Notes under the pieces: generated by a model | What the model was told of the DNA's origin: nothing | What the model saw: the letters and a program-made list of their open reading frames with translations, nothing else | Database searches by the model: none | DNA from: Rheinheimera sp. MM224 | GTDB taxonomy: Bacteria; Pseudomonadota; Gammaproteobacteria; Enterobacterales; Alteromonadaceae | Assembly (NCBI RefSeq): GCF_947090785.1 | Contig: NZ_OX352320.1 | Span: 2,779,001-2,843,000, forward strand | Direction: 5' to 3' | Length of the DNA: 64,000 bases | Part shown: piece by piece, positions 37,040 to 43,919 of the stretch | Layout: every line of letters starts with the position of its first letter | Position numbering within the stretch: position 1 is the stretch's first letter | Position numbers and translations under genes: made by a program

Positions 37040-38989
37040 ATGAACCATTTTTTTAAACTGCTAGCCATACTGAAACTGCTGGCCCTCTGCGCTGTAATAG
37101 CGCTTGCAGGCTGTACAACGCCATCAGCTAACACAGCGGCACCCAATCAAATCCACACCTGGCAGATGCAGGAAATTGTGCTGCTTGCAGAAAAGTCTTA
37201 CCCAAATTATTACACCGACGTCGATATCTGGGTGCAGTTGAAGGGACCAGGCTTTGATAAACGCGTCTATGGTTTCTGGGATGGCGAGAATCGTTTTGTG
37301 GTGCGCGTGGTGGCCACCACGCCAGGCGAATGGACATGGCATAGTGCGTCGAACCACGCTGATGACGCGGGTTTGAATGGCCACTCAGGTTCCTTCACCG
37401 CCATTGAATGGCCTGCTGCTGAAAAAAAACAGAACCCTAACCGGCAAGGTTTTGTCCGTGTCTCGCAAAATGGTCACGCCCTTGAATATGCCGATGGTAC
37501 GCCCTTTTTTATGGTCGGTGACACCTGGCTGGCTGGCACAACCTGGCGCTTGCCGTTTCGAAATGCGCCCACCTCAGATGATTACCAACCAGGCCCAGGT
37601 ATTGGTTTTGAAGATGCAGTGGCTTTTCGTAAGAAACAGGGTTTTAACTCCGTCAGTATGATTGCCGCTTTTCCCAATTGGGATGCAGATTTAAACCCCA
37701 GCACCCACGCTGATAAAAATGGCATTTACTTGCGAAATGCCTGGGAAAAATTCGGTTACGACGTGGCAAGCGGAAAAGGTACAGATGCTTCGGGTGGCGT
37801 CAGTTATTGGGGTTCATTTACCGCAAAAAGTATGCGCGATGAATACGGCCACCTGCCCTTTGCTCTGTCTGCAGAGCATAAAGGTGTGTCAGATTTTACC
37901 CGCATCAACCCGGATTATTTCAAAAGTCTCGATCGCAAAATGAATTATTTGTCGCAACAAGGCTTTGTGCCGCTGCTGGAAACTGTGCGGCGTGACGTAG
38001 GCCCTTCATGGCATGCCTATTTTAATTTCAATGAAACTTTTGCCCGTTACACGCAGTATTTAATTGCGCGTTATGGTGCCAACAATATCGTATTTAGCGG
38101 TATTCATTTAGATTGGATCCCAAAAGAGTTCAGCCTGAGCGCCGCACAATTTAATGAAGCCCTGACCTATCACTTGAAAAAATATGGCCCACCGCCCTTT
38201 AACCAACCTGTGACTGTGCTTATTGATCGCTCTACGTATGAAGCCTTTGGTCATGCTGAACAAGTGCCCTGGCTGACCATGCACAGCGTAGGTAACAAAC
38301 CACGCGATCATCGCGTAAGTTCCGCATTGGAAACGCAATTTAAACTAACGCCAGCCTATCCGACTATTAATTTCGAACCCTATTATACCGGCTGGCTTCA
38401 CGAGATTAACAAACCCGCAGGTGAAGAACCGCCGGCAAATTCTGCACGGGATAATTATTTTGCGCGCGCACAAATGTATGGCTCAGTGCTTTCGGGCGGC
38501 TTGTCTGGCCATGTGCACGGCACTGCAGCCTATGACCTCACCTCTACCGGTGAACCCGCAGATGCCAGGCCGCATATCTGGGATGCATTAAATTACAAAT
38601 CCGCCAGCTATATGCAGCATCTGCAGGCCTTTATGCTGTCGGAAGGCCGCCGCTATCAGGATTTATTATTAGCCTCTGACGAGATTTTTCCACGTAAAGC
38701 ACCGGGCAGCCCAGAGGATGGGCTCGATGGTTGGTCCTATATGATGCGCACAACGGAAAAAGATCTCGCGCTGCTTTATTTTGAAAATAGGGCAGCCCTG
38801 CCAAGCTTAAAAGGCTTCGTGCCAGGTAAAACCTATACCTTGAAATGGTTCGATCCAATCAATGGTCAATGGCAACAAAGGGTTTCGATGACTGCGAATA
38901 GTGAAGGCACCTTATCCATACCGGCCTTTCCGCAAGATAAACAAATCGCCAGCCGCGATTGGGCTGCAAAAATACTGTTAGATCAATAA
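37040..38989 (+). CDS. GH140-like (DUF5060/DUF4038) lipoprotein, putative glycosidase
   Basis: 649 aa from the ATG at 37040; the frame is open 32 codons further into the previous gene but that part is not a signal. A lipobox IALAGC anchors it to a membrane. An N-terminal beta-sandwich (about 45-115, DUF5060-like: DVDIWVQLKGPGFDKRVYGFWDGENRF, then TTPGEWTW) precedes a DUF4038-type TIM barrel (about 140-480) with FFMVGDTWLAGTTWR, KKQGFNSVSM and NIVFSGIHLDW. A C-terminal module contains LALLYFENRA and TLKWFDPINGQW. This architecture is that of GH140, whose founding member releases apiose side chains from pectin. Substrate here is inferred. It closes the four-gene cluster. Confidence 0.8.
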   Translation: MNHFFKLLAILKLLALCAVIALAGCTTPSANTAAPNQIHTWQMQEIVLLAEKSYPNYYTDVDIWVQLKGPGFDKRVYGFWDGENRFVVRVVATTPGEWTWHSASNHADDAGLNGHSGSFTAIEWPAAEKKQNPNRQGFVRVSQNGHALEYADGTPFFMVGDTWLAGTTWRLPFRNAPTSDDYQPGPGIGFEDAVAFRKKQGFNSVSMIAAFPNWDADLNPSTHADKNGIYLRNAWEKFGYDVASGKGTDASGGVSYWGSFTAKSMRDEYGHLPFALSAEHKGVSDFTRINPDYFKSLDRKMNYLSQQGFVPLLETVRRDVGPSWHAYFNFNETFARYTQYLIARYGANNIVFSGIHLDWIPKEFSLSAAQFNEALTYHLKKYGPPPFNQPVTVLIDRSTYEAFGHAEQVPWLTMHSVGNKPRDHRVSSALETQFKLTPAYPTINFEPYYTGWLHEINKPAGEEPPANSARDNYFARAQMYGSVLSGGLSGHVHGTAAYDLTSTGEPADARPHIWDALNYKSASYMQHLQAFMLSEGRRYQDLLLASDEIFPRKAPGSPEDGLDGWSYMMRTTEKDLALLYFENRAALPSLKGFVPGKTYTLKWFDPINGQWQQRVSMTANSEGTLSIPAFPQDKQIASRDWAAKILLDQ

Positions 38990-39084
38990 GGGCTGTTGTT
39001 ATTGATTTGATTCAGCGGGAAAAGCAAAGCTAAAGCGATGTCAGCTTTGCCTCCGTTGCTTTTGTCTACCTGTATCATCACTTT

Positions 39085-39225
39085 ATGAAGCCGACAGTGC
39101 TTGTACATCTGGACGAATATACAGTGTTATTTGCTTTTACCAGAAAACAGGCACGCTTTGGACAAACCAACAGGCACATTTATCTGTTGCTGAAGAAGGA
39201 AAAACACTCTAATTTAGATACTTAG
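39085..39225 (+). CDS. possible 46-aa open frame before the first attachment site
   Basis: Starts ATG AAG CCG and runs 46 codons to TAG: MKPTVLVHLDEYTVLFAF..., lysine-rich towards the end. I do not recognise it. There is no clear ribosome-binding site. It ends 15 bases before the first attC-like site, so it might be the remnant or the gene of a leading cassette. The rest of the 38990-39406 gap holds only a hairpin (GCAAAGCT/AGCTTTGC at 39024-39050) that may terminate the GH140-like transcript. Confidence 0.25.
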   Translation: MKPTVLVHLDEYTVLFAFTRKQARFGQTNRHIYLLLKKEKHSNLDT

Positions 39226-39240
39226 AGCGGACCAGACTAA

Positions 39241-39400
39241 AAATAACAGGCCAGATAAAAGTAATAATGTGCCAGCACGCTTTTGGTTGCAGTGATCAGT
39301 GGTTGATTGTAATTAATCAGTTTTTATCAATACGTTAAAGCTGGCGGGTCATCTGGTATAACCAGAGAAAGCGTGCTGGCACAATATACAAATGTTAGGT
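39241..39400 (+). other. candidate left-boundary attC/attI-like site
   Basis: Ends in TGTTAGGT, where GTTAGGT fits the integron crossover core GTTRRRY; TAACA at 39244 can pair with TGTTA at 39393. Inside, TGTGCCAGCACGCTTT (39268-39283) is perfectly complemented by AAAGCGTGCTGGCACA (39368-39383). The cruciform is longer than most attC sites (160 bp), so it could be an unusual attC or the remains of an attI. Confidence 0.45.
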
Positions 39401-39406
39401 AATCAT

Positions 39407-39811
39407 ATGAATAAGTGTATATTTCTGGCCTTTTTATTAATTTCATTCGGCATTAATGCTGTTGAAATAAAGCCATTCCCCCGAGCGAAGATAACTGTTG
39501 AGCAATGGCAAGAATACTTTAATAAAGTAAGCAATGATTTTGGCGAAACAAAAAGAACTTATGAAGATCAGAATTTAGTCGTTTTCTCAAATGATGAATT
39601 GCGTGCAAATTTTGCTTTCACCACAAAAAATCATCCTGCGCATCCTGCTTGGGTGACCAGATATGTAACCCAGAGCAACGACTCGGTTAATATTGCTCAG
39701 ATAGGCTACTTTGCGGGTGATGAAGCACCTTTCGCAAAGCTGTTTCAAGAGTATGCAAAACTAAACGACAGAGTTAAAGAAAACTTAGGGCTAGAAAATG
39801 GTACAAATTAA
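39407..39811 (+). CDS. integron cassette gene 1: secreted hypothetical protein
   Basis: 134 aa from the ATG at 39407; an ATG five codons earlier lies within the crossover core of the preceding site. A signal peptide (about 1-18, MNKCIFLAFLLISFGINA) is followed by a small hydrophilic domain with no motif I recognise (EQWQEYFNKVSNDFG, HPAWVTRYVTQSND). Base use is more AT-rich than the flanking chromosomal genes. The gene is bounded by a GTTAGGT core on the left and attC1 on the right, starting 6 bases after its stop codon: the compact layout of a gene cassette. Confidence 0.75.
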   Translation: MNKCIFLAFLLISFGINAVEIKPFPRAKITVEQWQEYFNKVSNDFGETKRTYEDQNLVVFSNDELRANFAFTTKNHPAHPAWVTRYVTQSNDSVNIAQIGYFAGDEAPFAKLFQEYAKLNDRVKENLGLENGTN

Positions 39812-39817
39812 GAAAGA

Positions 39818-39916
39818 CCCTAACAAGTTACTTAATTTCGTTCCGGCCACGAAAAGCATTGCCTCCACGGGACTGCCTACGGTGCGCTGCGGCAGCCCAT
39901 TAGTAATGCGTTATGC
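39818..39916 (+). other. attC1 recombination site
   Basis: 99 bases beginning CCCTAACAAGTTACTTAAT and ending ATTAGTAATGCGTTATGC. The outer arms pair (TAAC with GTTA, TTACTTAAT with ATTAGTAAT), and the inner part ACTGCC...GGCAG forms the apical stem. Nearly the same sequence recurs in attC2 and attC5. Confidence 0.8.
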
Positions 39917-39931
39917 AAAAGAAGTGAATCG

Positions 39932-40288
39932 GTGAAATTTTCTAAAGTAAAAAACAGATATATAAAATTGTTTAGCCTTTTTGTGCTGTCTTGCTTTCTG
40001 ACGTGGTCAATCGGCAGGCCGCAGGTTGAAATGGCTCATAGAATTTCCTACTCCACTTGCAGCGGCATATCGCCCTCATCATCCTATGAATCCATAAGGA
40101 GTATGTTCGGTGATTTGGATGCTCTGAAGTATCCAAAAATTACGGATTATAGGTCGTCGGTAGTATTCCCATTTTTCGTATACAGTGATGGCGGTATTGG
40201 GTCTTGCAAATTCAAGGAAACGACGTTTTGGTTTTTAGGATTTGTTTTCCCCATTTACAGTACTTATTCATATGCTATTGATAACTAG
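39932..40288 (+). CDS. integron cassette gene 2: membrane-anchored hypothetical protein
   Basis: 118 aa from a GTG at 39932, 15 bases after the attC1 core; no in-frame ATG is closer. One hydrophobic helix near the N-terminus (about 11-26, IKLFSLFVLSCFLTWSI) suggests membrane anchoring or a signal sequence, and the C-terminal end is again hydrophobic (FWFLGFVFPIYS). Three cysteines in the middle (YSTCSGIS, GSCKF). No family recognised. AT-rich and followed 6 bases later by attC2. Confidence 0.65.
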   Translation: MKFSKVKNRYIKLFSLFVLSCFLTWSIGRPQVEMAHRISYSTCSGISPSSSYESIRSMFGDLDALKYPKITDYRSSVVFPFFVYSDGGIGSCKFKETTFWFLGFVFPIYSTYSYAIDN

Positions 40289-40294
40289 CGTATT

Positions 40295-40393
40295 GCATAA
40301 CAAGTTGCTTAATTTTGTTCCGGCCACAAATAGCGTGGCCGGAACTGGACTGCCTACGCTTCGCTACGGCAGCCAATTAGCAAAGTGTTATGT
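40295..40393 (+). other. attC2 recombination site
   Basis: 99 bases beginning GCATAACAAGTTGCTTAAT and ending ATTAGCAAAGTGTTATGT. Arms pair as in attC1; the centre carries GTTCCGGCCAC...GTGGCCGGAAC and TGCCTACG...CGGCAGCC stems. It is a close relative of attC1 and attC5. Confidence 0.82.
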
Positions 40394-40396
40394 GCC

Positions 40397-40753
40397 ATGG
40401 AGGTAGCTATTAAACCGAACGCAGATAGTTGGCACTTGATCATTAAAAGTGCAGCGTTTCCGATATTTCTAGTTCTATTAGCTGCATTAGCGGGCGTTCA
40501 TATCGTCGAATTTGATACTTCAAAGTTTGAGTCATGGTTCGCTTGCTTTAGCTATACAGCGTTATTGCTTGCAACTTTAAGTGAAGTAAAAGAAAAACCG
40601 CAAAAGAAAAACTGGTTCATTAACCAAAACACTAAAACAGGGAAGCACACTTTTTCAGTTTGGTCTCTGCGTTGGTTAAAATTGTGGGTGTTTATTTCAT
40701 TAGTTGTTTTTGTTTTTTTCGTTCTTGGGGCGATCGGCATAAATGGCACATAA
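40397..40753 (+). CDS. integron cassette gene 3: two-to-three-helix membrane protein
   Basis: 118 aa from the ATG at 40397, just after the attC2 core (an in-frame GTG at 40385 lies inside the site). Hydrophobic helices at about residues 20-36 and 43-60 are followed by a basic loop (EVKEKPQKKNWF) and a last helix at about 95-113 (LWVFISLVVFVFFVLGAIG). Not recognised. Its stop codon is already part of attC3 (CATAAC), which is typical for compact cassettes. Confidence 0.65.
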   Translation: MEVAIKPNADSWHLIIKSAAFPIFLVLLAALAGVHIVEFDTSKFESWFACFSYTALLLATLSEVKEKPQKKNWFINQNTKTGKHTFSVWSLRWLKLWVFISLVVFVFFVLGAIGINGT

Positions 40754-40865
40754 CAAACCACTGTAGTCACTCGCTGGCGCTCGTTGGGACACAAATATGC
40801 AGGCTCCCTTCGCTTCGCTCTGTATTGTAGCCTGCATGTTTGTGCCCCTAAGTGCGGCGTTATGT
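40748..40865 (+). other. attC3 recombination site
   Basis: 118 bases from ACATAAC to GTTATGT. Central inverted arms GGGACACAAATATGCAGGCT and AGCCTGCATGTTTGTGCCCC nearly pair over their full length. Its sequence is unrelated to attC1, 2 and 5 apart from the ends, the usual pattern for attC sites of different cassette origin. Confidence 0.85.
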
Positions 40866-40880
40866 GTCATAGAGCATCGA

Positions 40881-41210
40881 ATGGAAATTGAAGCTAAATT
40901 ACAAAGTAAGCTTGAAAAGATTTTTCCTGAGCAAAGTGAAAGGGAGAAAGCTACAGAGGTTTTGGCTGAGTACGGAAAAGAAACCTACGAACAAGAACCT
41001 ATTCGTGTCCGTTTGGCGATACTCAAGATGGCTGGCCCAAGTATTGAAAAATTGCATGAGTTTACTAGTGCTGCGAAAGGTGACTTTCGTGATGTTTTGT
41101 CATGGGCAGAGTATCCTCGGCAAAGTAAGCATTGGTCTGCAACTGGTGCAAAAAAAGAAAAGCTGGTAAGTGCCGACTTAAATGAGTACGAAACATGGTT
41201 AAACACATAA
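40881..41210 (+). CDS. integron cassette gene 4: soluble hypothetical protein
   Basis: 109 aa from the ATG at 40881, 15 bases after the attC3 core. The frame is open further upstream through attC3, but translation there would read the recombination site, so the later start is preferred. It is charged and helical (MEIEAKLQSKLEKIFPEQSEREKATEVL), with AAKGDFRDVLSWAEYPRQ in the second half. It has no signal peptide. The overall look recalls small helical cassette proteins of unknown role. Its stop codon overlaps attC4. Confidence 0.65.
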   Translation: MEIEAKLQSKLEKIFPEQSEREKATEVLAEYGKETYEQEPIRVRLAILKMAGPSIEKLHEFTSAAKGDFRDVLSWAEYPRQSKHWSATGAKKEKLVSADLNEYETWLNT

Positions 41211-41277
41211 CAAGCAAAGGCAGCATCGCCCTGCGGGCTGGACGCGCTAACGCGCGCCGCTGCTTTGGGCGTTATGT
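41205..41277 (+). other. attC4 recombination site (short)
   Basis: 73 bases from ACATAAC to GTTATGT. The inverted arms CAAAGGCAGC and CCGCTGCTTTG flank a central GGGC...GCGCGC region. It is the shortest site of the array and not related in its centre to the others. Confidence 0.8.
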
Positions 41278-41291
41278 GGCGTGGAGATAAA

Positions 41292-41681
41292 TTGAAAACC
41301 TCAAGAATCGTCAAATACACTTTCGTCATATTAGTAGCACTTACAGCATTAAGTACATTTACGAGTATGGTAATCGGCGTCGACAATTTAGCGGCTCTTT
41401 CGTTTGGCGAGTATTTTATATCTCAATTACTACCGCCATCTATGTTAGCAGTAGTCATGTATGCGCTCATGGCGAAACGAGACGTAACTAGAGCATGGAG
41501 CTATGCTGCCAGTGTATTTTTGTTTGGCTTTTTATTAGGCACTTTAATCCTTTCATTGCTAATGCAAGAACTGTATATCCCACCAACATGGTTCGTAGAT
41601 CTGCCTTTGTCCATCGCCTCAGCTATTGCTGGGACTTTAGCCGGGATAAAGTGGGGTATAAAAAATGCAACTGCCACATAA
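41292..41681 (+). CDS. integron cassette gene 5: four-helix membrane protein
   Basis: 129 aa from a TTG at 41292, chosen because GGAG lies 5 bases upstream; the in-frame ATG at 41274 falls within the attC4 crossover core. Four hydrophobic segments (about residues 8-29, 44-62, 70-91 and 102-120) make it an integral inner-membrane protein. It ends IKWGIKNATAT. I do not recognise a family, though the layout resembles small chromosomal membrane proteins of the DUF type. Its stop codon overlaps attC5. Confidence 0.65.
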   Translation: MKTSRIVKYTFVILVALTALSTFTSMVIGVDNLAALSFGEYFISQLLPPSMLAVVMYALMAKRDVTRAWSYAASVFLFGFLLGTLILSLLMQELYIPPTWFVDLPLSIASAIAGTLAGIKWGIKNATAT

Positions 41682-41760
41682 CAAGTTGCTTAATTTCGTT
41701 CCGGCCACAAAAAACGTGGCCTACGCTGCGCTGCGGCAGCCAATTAGCAAAGCATTATAA
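41676..41760 (+). other. attC5 recombination site with decayed core
   Basis: About 85 bases, clearly homologous to attC1 and attC2 (TAACAAGTTGCTTAATTTCG, GTTCCGGCCACAAA, CGGCAGCCAATTAGCAAAGC), but the 3' core reads ATTATAA instead of GTTATGC, and about 14 bases are missing from the centre relative to attC2. The change of the crossover GTT to ATT probably blocks recombination here. Confidence 0.75.
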
Positions 41761-41775
41761 GCCTAACGAGCTACA

Positions 41776-41973
41776 TTGATCTCTGAACCAGCAAACAGCA
41801 TTTTAGTAATCATTATTTGCATAGTAGGCGCGTTGCACTTTGGCGGTATTCTTGCAACTTCCAAAAAATCGCCAGCCTTAACATGGATGAAAGCAAAACA
41901 TCCTTATTTTCCAAAGATAATTGTCATAATGCTGGGATTAGTAGCAGTTACAAAAGTAGTTGGGTTGTTGTAG
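41776..41973 (+). CDS. integron cassette gene 6: small membrane protein
   Basis: 65 aa from a TTG at 41776; no ATG is available early in the frame. Two hydrophobic helices (about 9-26 and 47-64) are separated by a short basic loop (TSKKSPALTWMKAKHPYFPK). Not recognised. It lies between attC5 and attC6, and the absence of other open frames in this cassette supports it as the gene. Confidence 0.5.
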   Translation: MISEPANSILVIIICIVGALHFGGILATSKKSPALTWMKAKHPYFPKIIVIMLGLVAVTKVVGLL

Positions 41974-42001
41974 TGCATTATTTAAACACTCAGCATTGGG
42001 C

Positions 42002-42085
42002 TTATAACAAGGCCTGGCACGGCGACGTTTTTTTTGTTGCGGCTACGCCTTCACGACAAAGCCGCGCGTGATGGCGGCGTTAACT
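42002..42085 (+). other. attC6 recombination site, right end of the array
   Basis: 84 bases from TTATAAC to GTTAACT. The inner arms GGCGACG...TTTTTTTTGTTGCGGC and GCCG...GGCGGCG are imperfect. No further attC-like site follows, and the next gene is an ordinary chromosomal regulator, so this marks the end of the cassette array. Confidence 0.7.
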
Positions 42086-42243
42086 CTCTTTACTGCAAAT
42101 CAGAAAGACTATTCCCACAAAAACCACCAAATCCCTATTAGGCCACTGTTTTATATCCACTTTAGTCAAATCCCTGCGGAGTACAGCTAAAGCTGTTCAA
42201 CGCATTTCTTACGTTGGACTTTGGATAGCTTTAACCAAAAAAC

Positions 42244-43176
42244 TCACACCTTGACCTGCTTTCTCATCGCCTGAGGCACCTGCCCCACTATGCGCAGAAA
42301 AGAGCGTCTCATTCTGTCTCTGTCACCAAAGCCTGTTTCGATGGCAATTACATCCAGCGGATGGTTGCTTTCTTCCATCATCAGTCTGGCCATTTCCACT
42401 CTGAGTTTCTCAATGGCTTTGGCTGGTGGCACACCGGTTTCTGCGGTAAAAATGCGGCTGAACTGCCGTGGGCTAATGTGTGCGGCCTCTGCCAAAGCCT
42501 CTACAGACAATTCAGACTTCAGGTTTTGTCTGGCAAAATTCAGTGCTTTTTGAATACGGTCAGAGCGGGGTTGCAAGTCAATCAAGGTGGAAAACTGCGA
42601 TTGTCCTCCGGCTCTTTGATGATAAACCACCAGTTTTCTGGCAACACTTCTGGCGAGTTCAACGCCATGGTCGGCTTCAATCAATGCAATAGCTAAATCT
42701 ATGGCTGCAGTCATACCAGCCGACGTCCAGACAGGCCCGTCGGACAGATAAATTTTGTCCTGTTCTACTTTTACTGCAGGATAATTTTGCTGCAATTTTT
42801 GCGCGTAAAACCAATGTGTGGTGGCTTTACGGCCATCAAGAATACCAGCCTGAGCCAATACAAAAGCAGCGGTGCAAGGTGCGGCTAAGCGTCGAACCCA
42901 GGTCAGAGAAGATTGCAGATATAGACAAACCGGCTCTGTGGCTTGATCAAGATCAGCACCAGCCCCAACAAATAAGGTATCAAACTTGTACTGATCCATG
43001 GCTTCTGTTGCCACTTCAAAGCCAATAGAAGAGCGGATTAACCCACCCTGCTCCGAAATTAATTTCAACCTGTAAGCGTCCTTTTGCAAGCCACGATTGG
43101 CCATCTCAAAAGCAGAAGCAATAGCCAAGCTCATGATCTGAAAGCCAGGAAATACCAATATACCTATGCTGTGCAT
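42244..43176 (-). CDS. GlxA-type transcriptional regulator, AraC family
   Basis: 310 aa. The N-terminal two thirds (about 1-185) form a DJ-1/PfpI-like domain (IGILVFPGFQIMSLAIASAFEMAN) with the elbow region APCTAAFVLAQAGILDGRKATTHW, where the usual cysteine of the family is visible as C101. The C-terminal AraC DNA-binding domain (about 210-308) has two helix-turn-helix units: LSVEALAEAAHISPRQFSRIF and PLDVIAIETGFGDRDRMRRSF. The target is unknown; the divergent DUF2798 gene is a candidate. A palindrome lies between the two. Confidence 0.93.
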   Translation of the reverse strand: MHSIGILVFPGFQIMSLAIASAFEMANRGLQKDAYRLKLISEQGGLIRSSIGFEVATEAMDQYKFDTLFVGAGADLDQATEPVCLYLQSSLTWVRRLAAPCTAAFVLAQAGILDGRKATTHWFYAQKLQQNYPAVKVEQDKIYLSDGPVWTSAGMTAAIDLAIALIEADHGVELARSVARKLVVYHQRAGGQSQFSTLIDLQPRSDRIQKALNFARQNLKSELSVEALAEAAHISPRQFSRIFTAETGVPPAKAIEKLRVEMARLMMEESNHPLDVIAIETGFGDRDRMRRSFLRIVGQVPQAMRKQVKV

Positions 43177-43224
43177 CGTTTTGCTCCCAGTCAGCCATTA
43201 CCGCCCGTCATAAAAAGACGTTTA

Positions 43225-43242
43225 TACGACATTTAAGTCGTA
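43225..43242. promoter_or_regulatory. palindrome in the divergent araC-like/DUF2798 gap
   Basis: TACGAC-ATTTAA-GTCGTA lies 49 bases from the regulator start and 56 from the DUF2798 start. A TATAGT at 43255-43260 could serve as a -10 towards DUF2798. It could be the binding site of the regulator, but this is inference. Confidence 0.4.
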
Positions 43243-43297
43243 ATCGCAAAATTATATAGTGACACTAGCAAAGCAGGCAAAAGTGAGAGGAAGGAAA

Positions 43298-43759
43298 ATG
43301 AGTACAGTGACCAAAAGCCGTAATCTGAAAAGCCGGGTTGTGTTTGCCTTTTTGATGTCGCTAATCACCACATCAGTAGTGGTCTTTGTCACAGTCTGGT
43401 CACAGCTGGGTTGGTCTGAGGCGTTTTTCCAGAAATGGCTTAGCATATTCTGCATCGACTATCCTGTGGTGGTAGTGATGGTTCTCTTTTTTGGCCCGAG
43501 GTTACAACAACGTTTTTTCATTTTTAAAGCGGGCTCACCACATCCCACCAAAGCCAGCCTGCTCCGTTTTGCTTTGGTGATGGCAAGTTTGACTGTGTCA
43601 GCCGCTTGTTTTGTTGGTTTGTTGCTTAATCTGGGCCTGAGCTCGCAACTATTCCATAACTTTATTCAGGTATTTCCTTTTGCTTACCTCACTGCTATTC
43701 CGTTTATTTTATTGCTGGCGCCAAGGCTGCAGGCTCGCGTGGATCTATGGCTGAATTAA
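43298..43759 (+). CDS. DUF2798 family membrane protein
   Basis: 153 aa from the ATG at 43298, with AGGAAGGAAA upstream. Two similar halves, each of two helices, can be seen: SRVVFAFLMSLITTSVVVFVTV with the following DYPVVVVMVLFFGPRLQQR, and LRFALVMASLTVSAACFVGLLL with PFAYLTAIPFILLLAPRLQAR. This duplicated pattern ending in PRLQxR is that of DUF2798. The function is unknown. It is divergent from the GlxA-type regulator. Confidence 0.88.
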   Translation: MSTVTKSRNLKSRVVFAFLMSLITTSVVVFVTVWSQLGWSEAFFQKWLSIFCIDYPVVVVMVLFFGPRLQQRFFIFKAGSPHPTKASLLRFALVMASLTVSAACFVGLLLNLGLSSQLFHNFIQVFPFAYLTAIPFILLLAPRLQARVDLWLN

Positions 43760-43919
43760 CTATCAGGCTTTCAACCAATAAAAATACGTCGGTTTGGTAA
43801 ACGGATCCAAACCCGCTGTTGCGACTAAATTCCCATAAGGGTAATGCTACGCTGCACTAATTCAGCGCTCTCAAAACAGGCTAACATTTTCGCCAAAGGT
43901 TTTAATTCAGTGCAGCAGC

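Noticed and set aside
40797..40880. Longer start for cassette gene 4
   Set aside because: The upstream part reads through the attC3 stem; the ATG after the crossover core is the sensible start.
38990..42243. Integron integrase beside the cassette array
   Set aside because: No tyrosine-recombinase-like frame is present on either strand between the GH140-like gene and the GlxA-type regulator.
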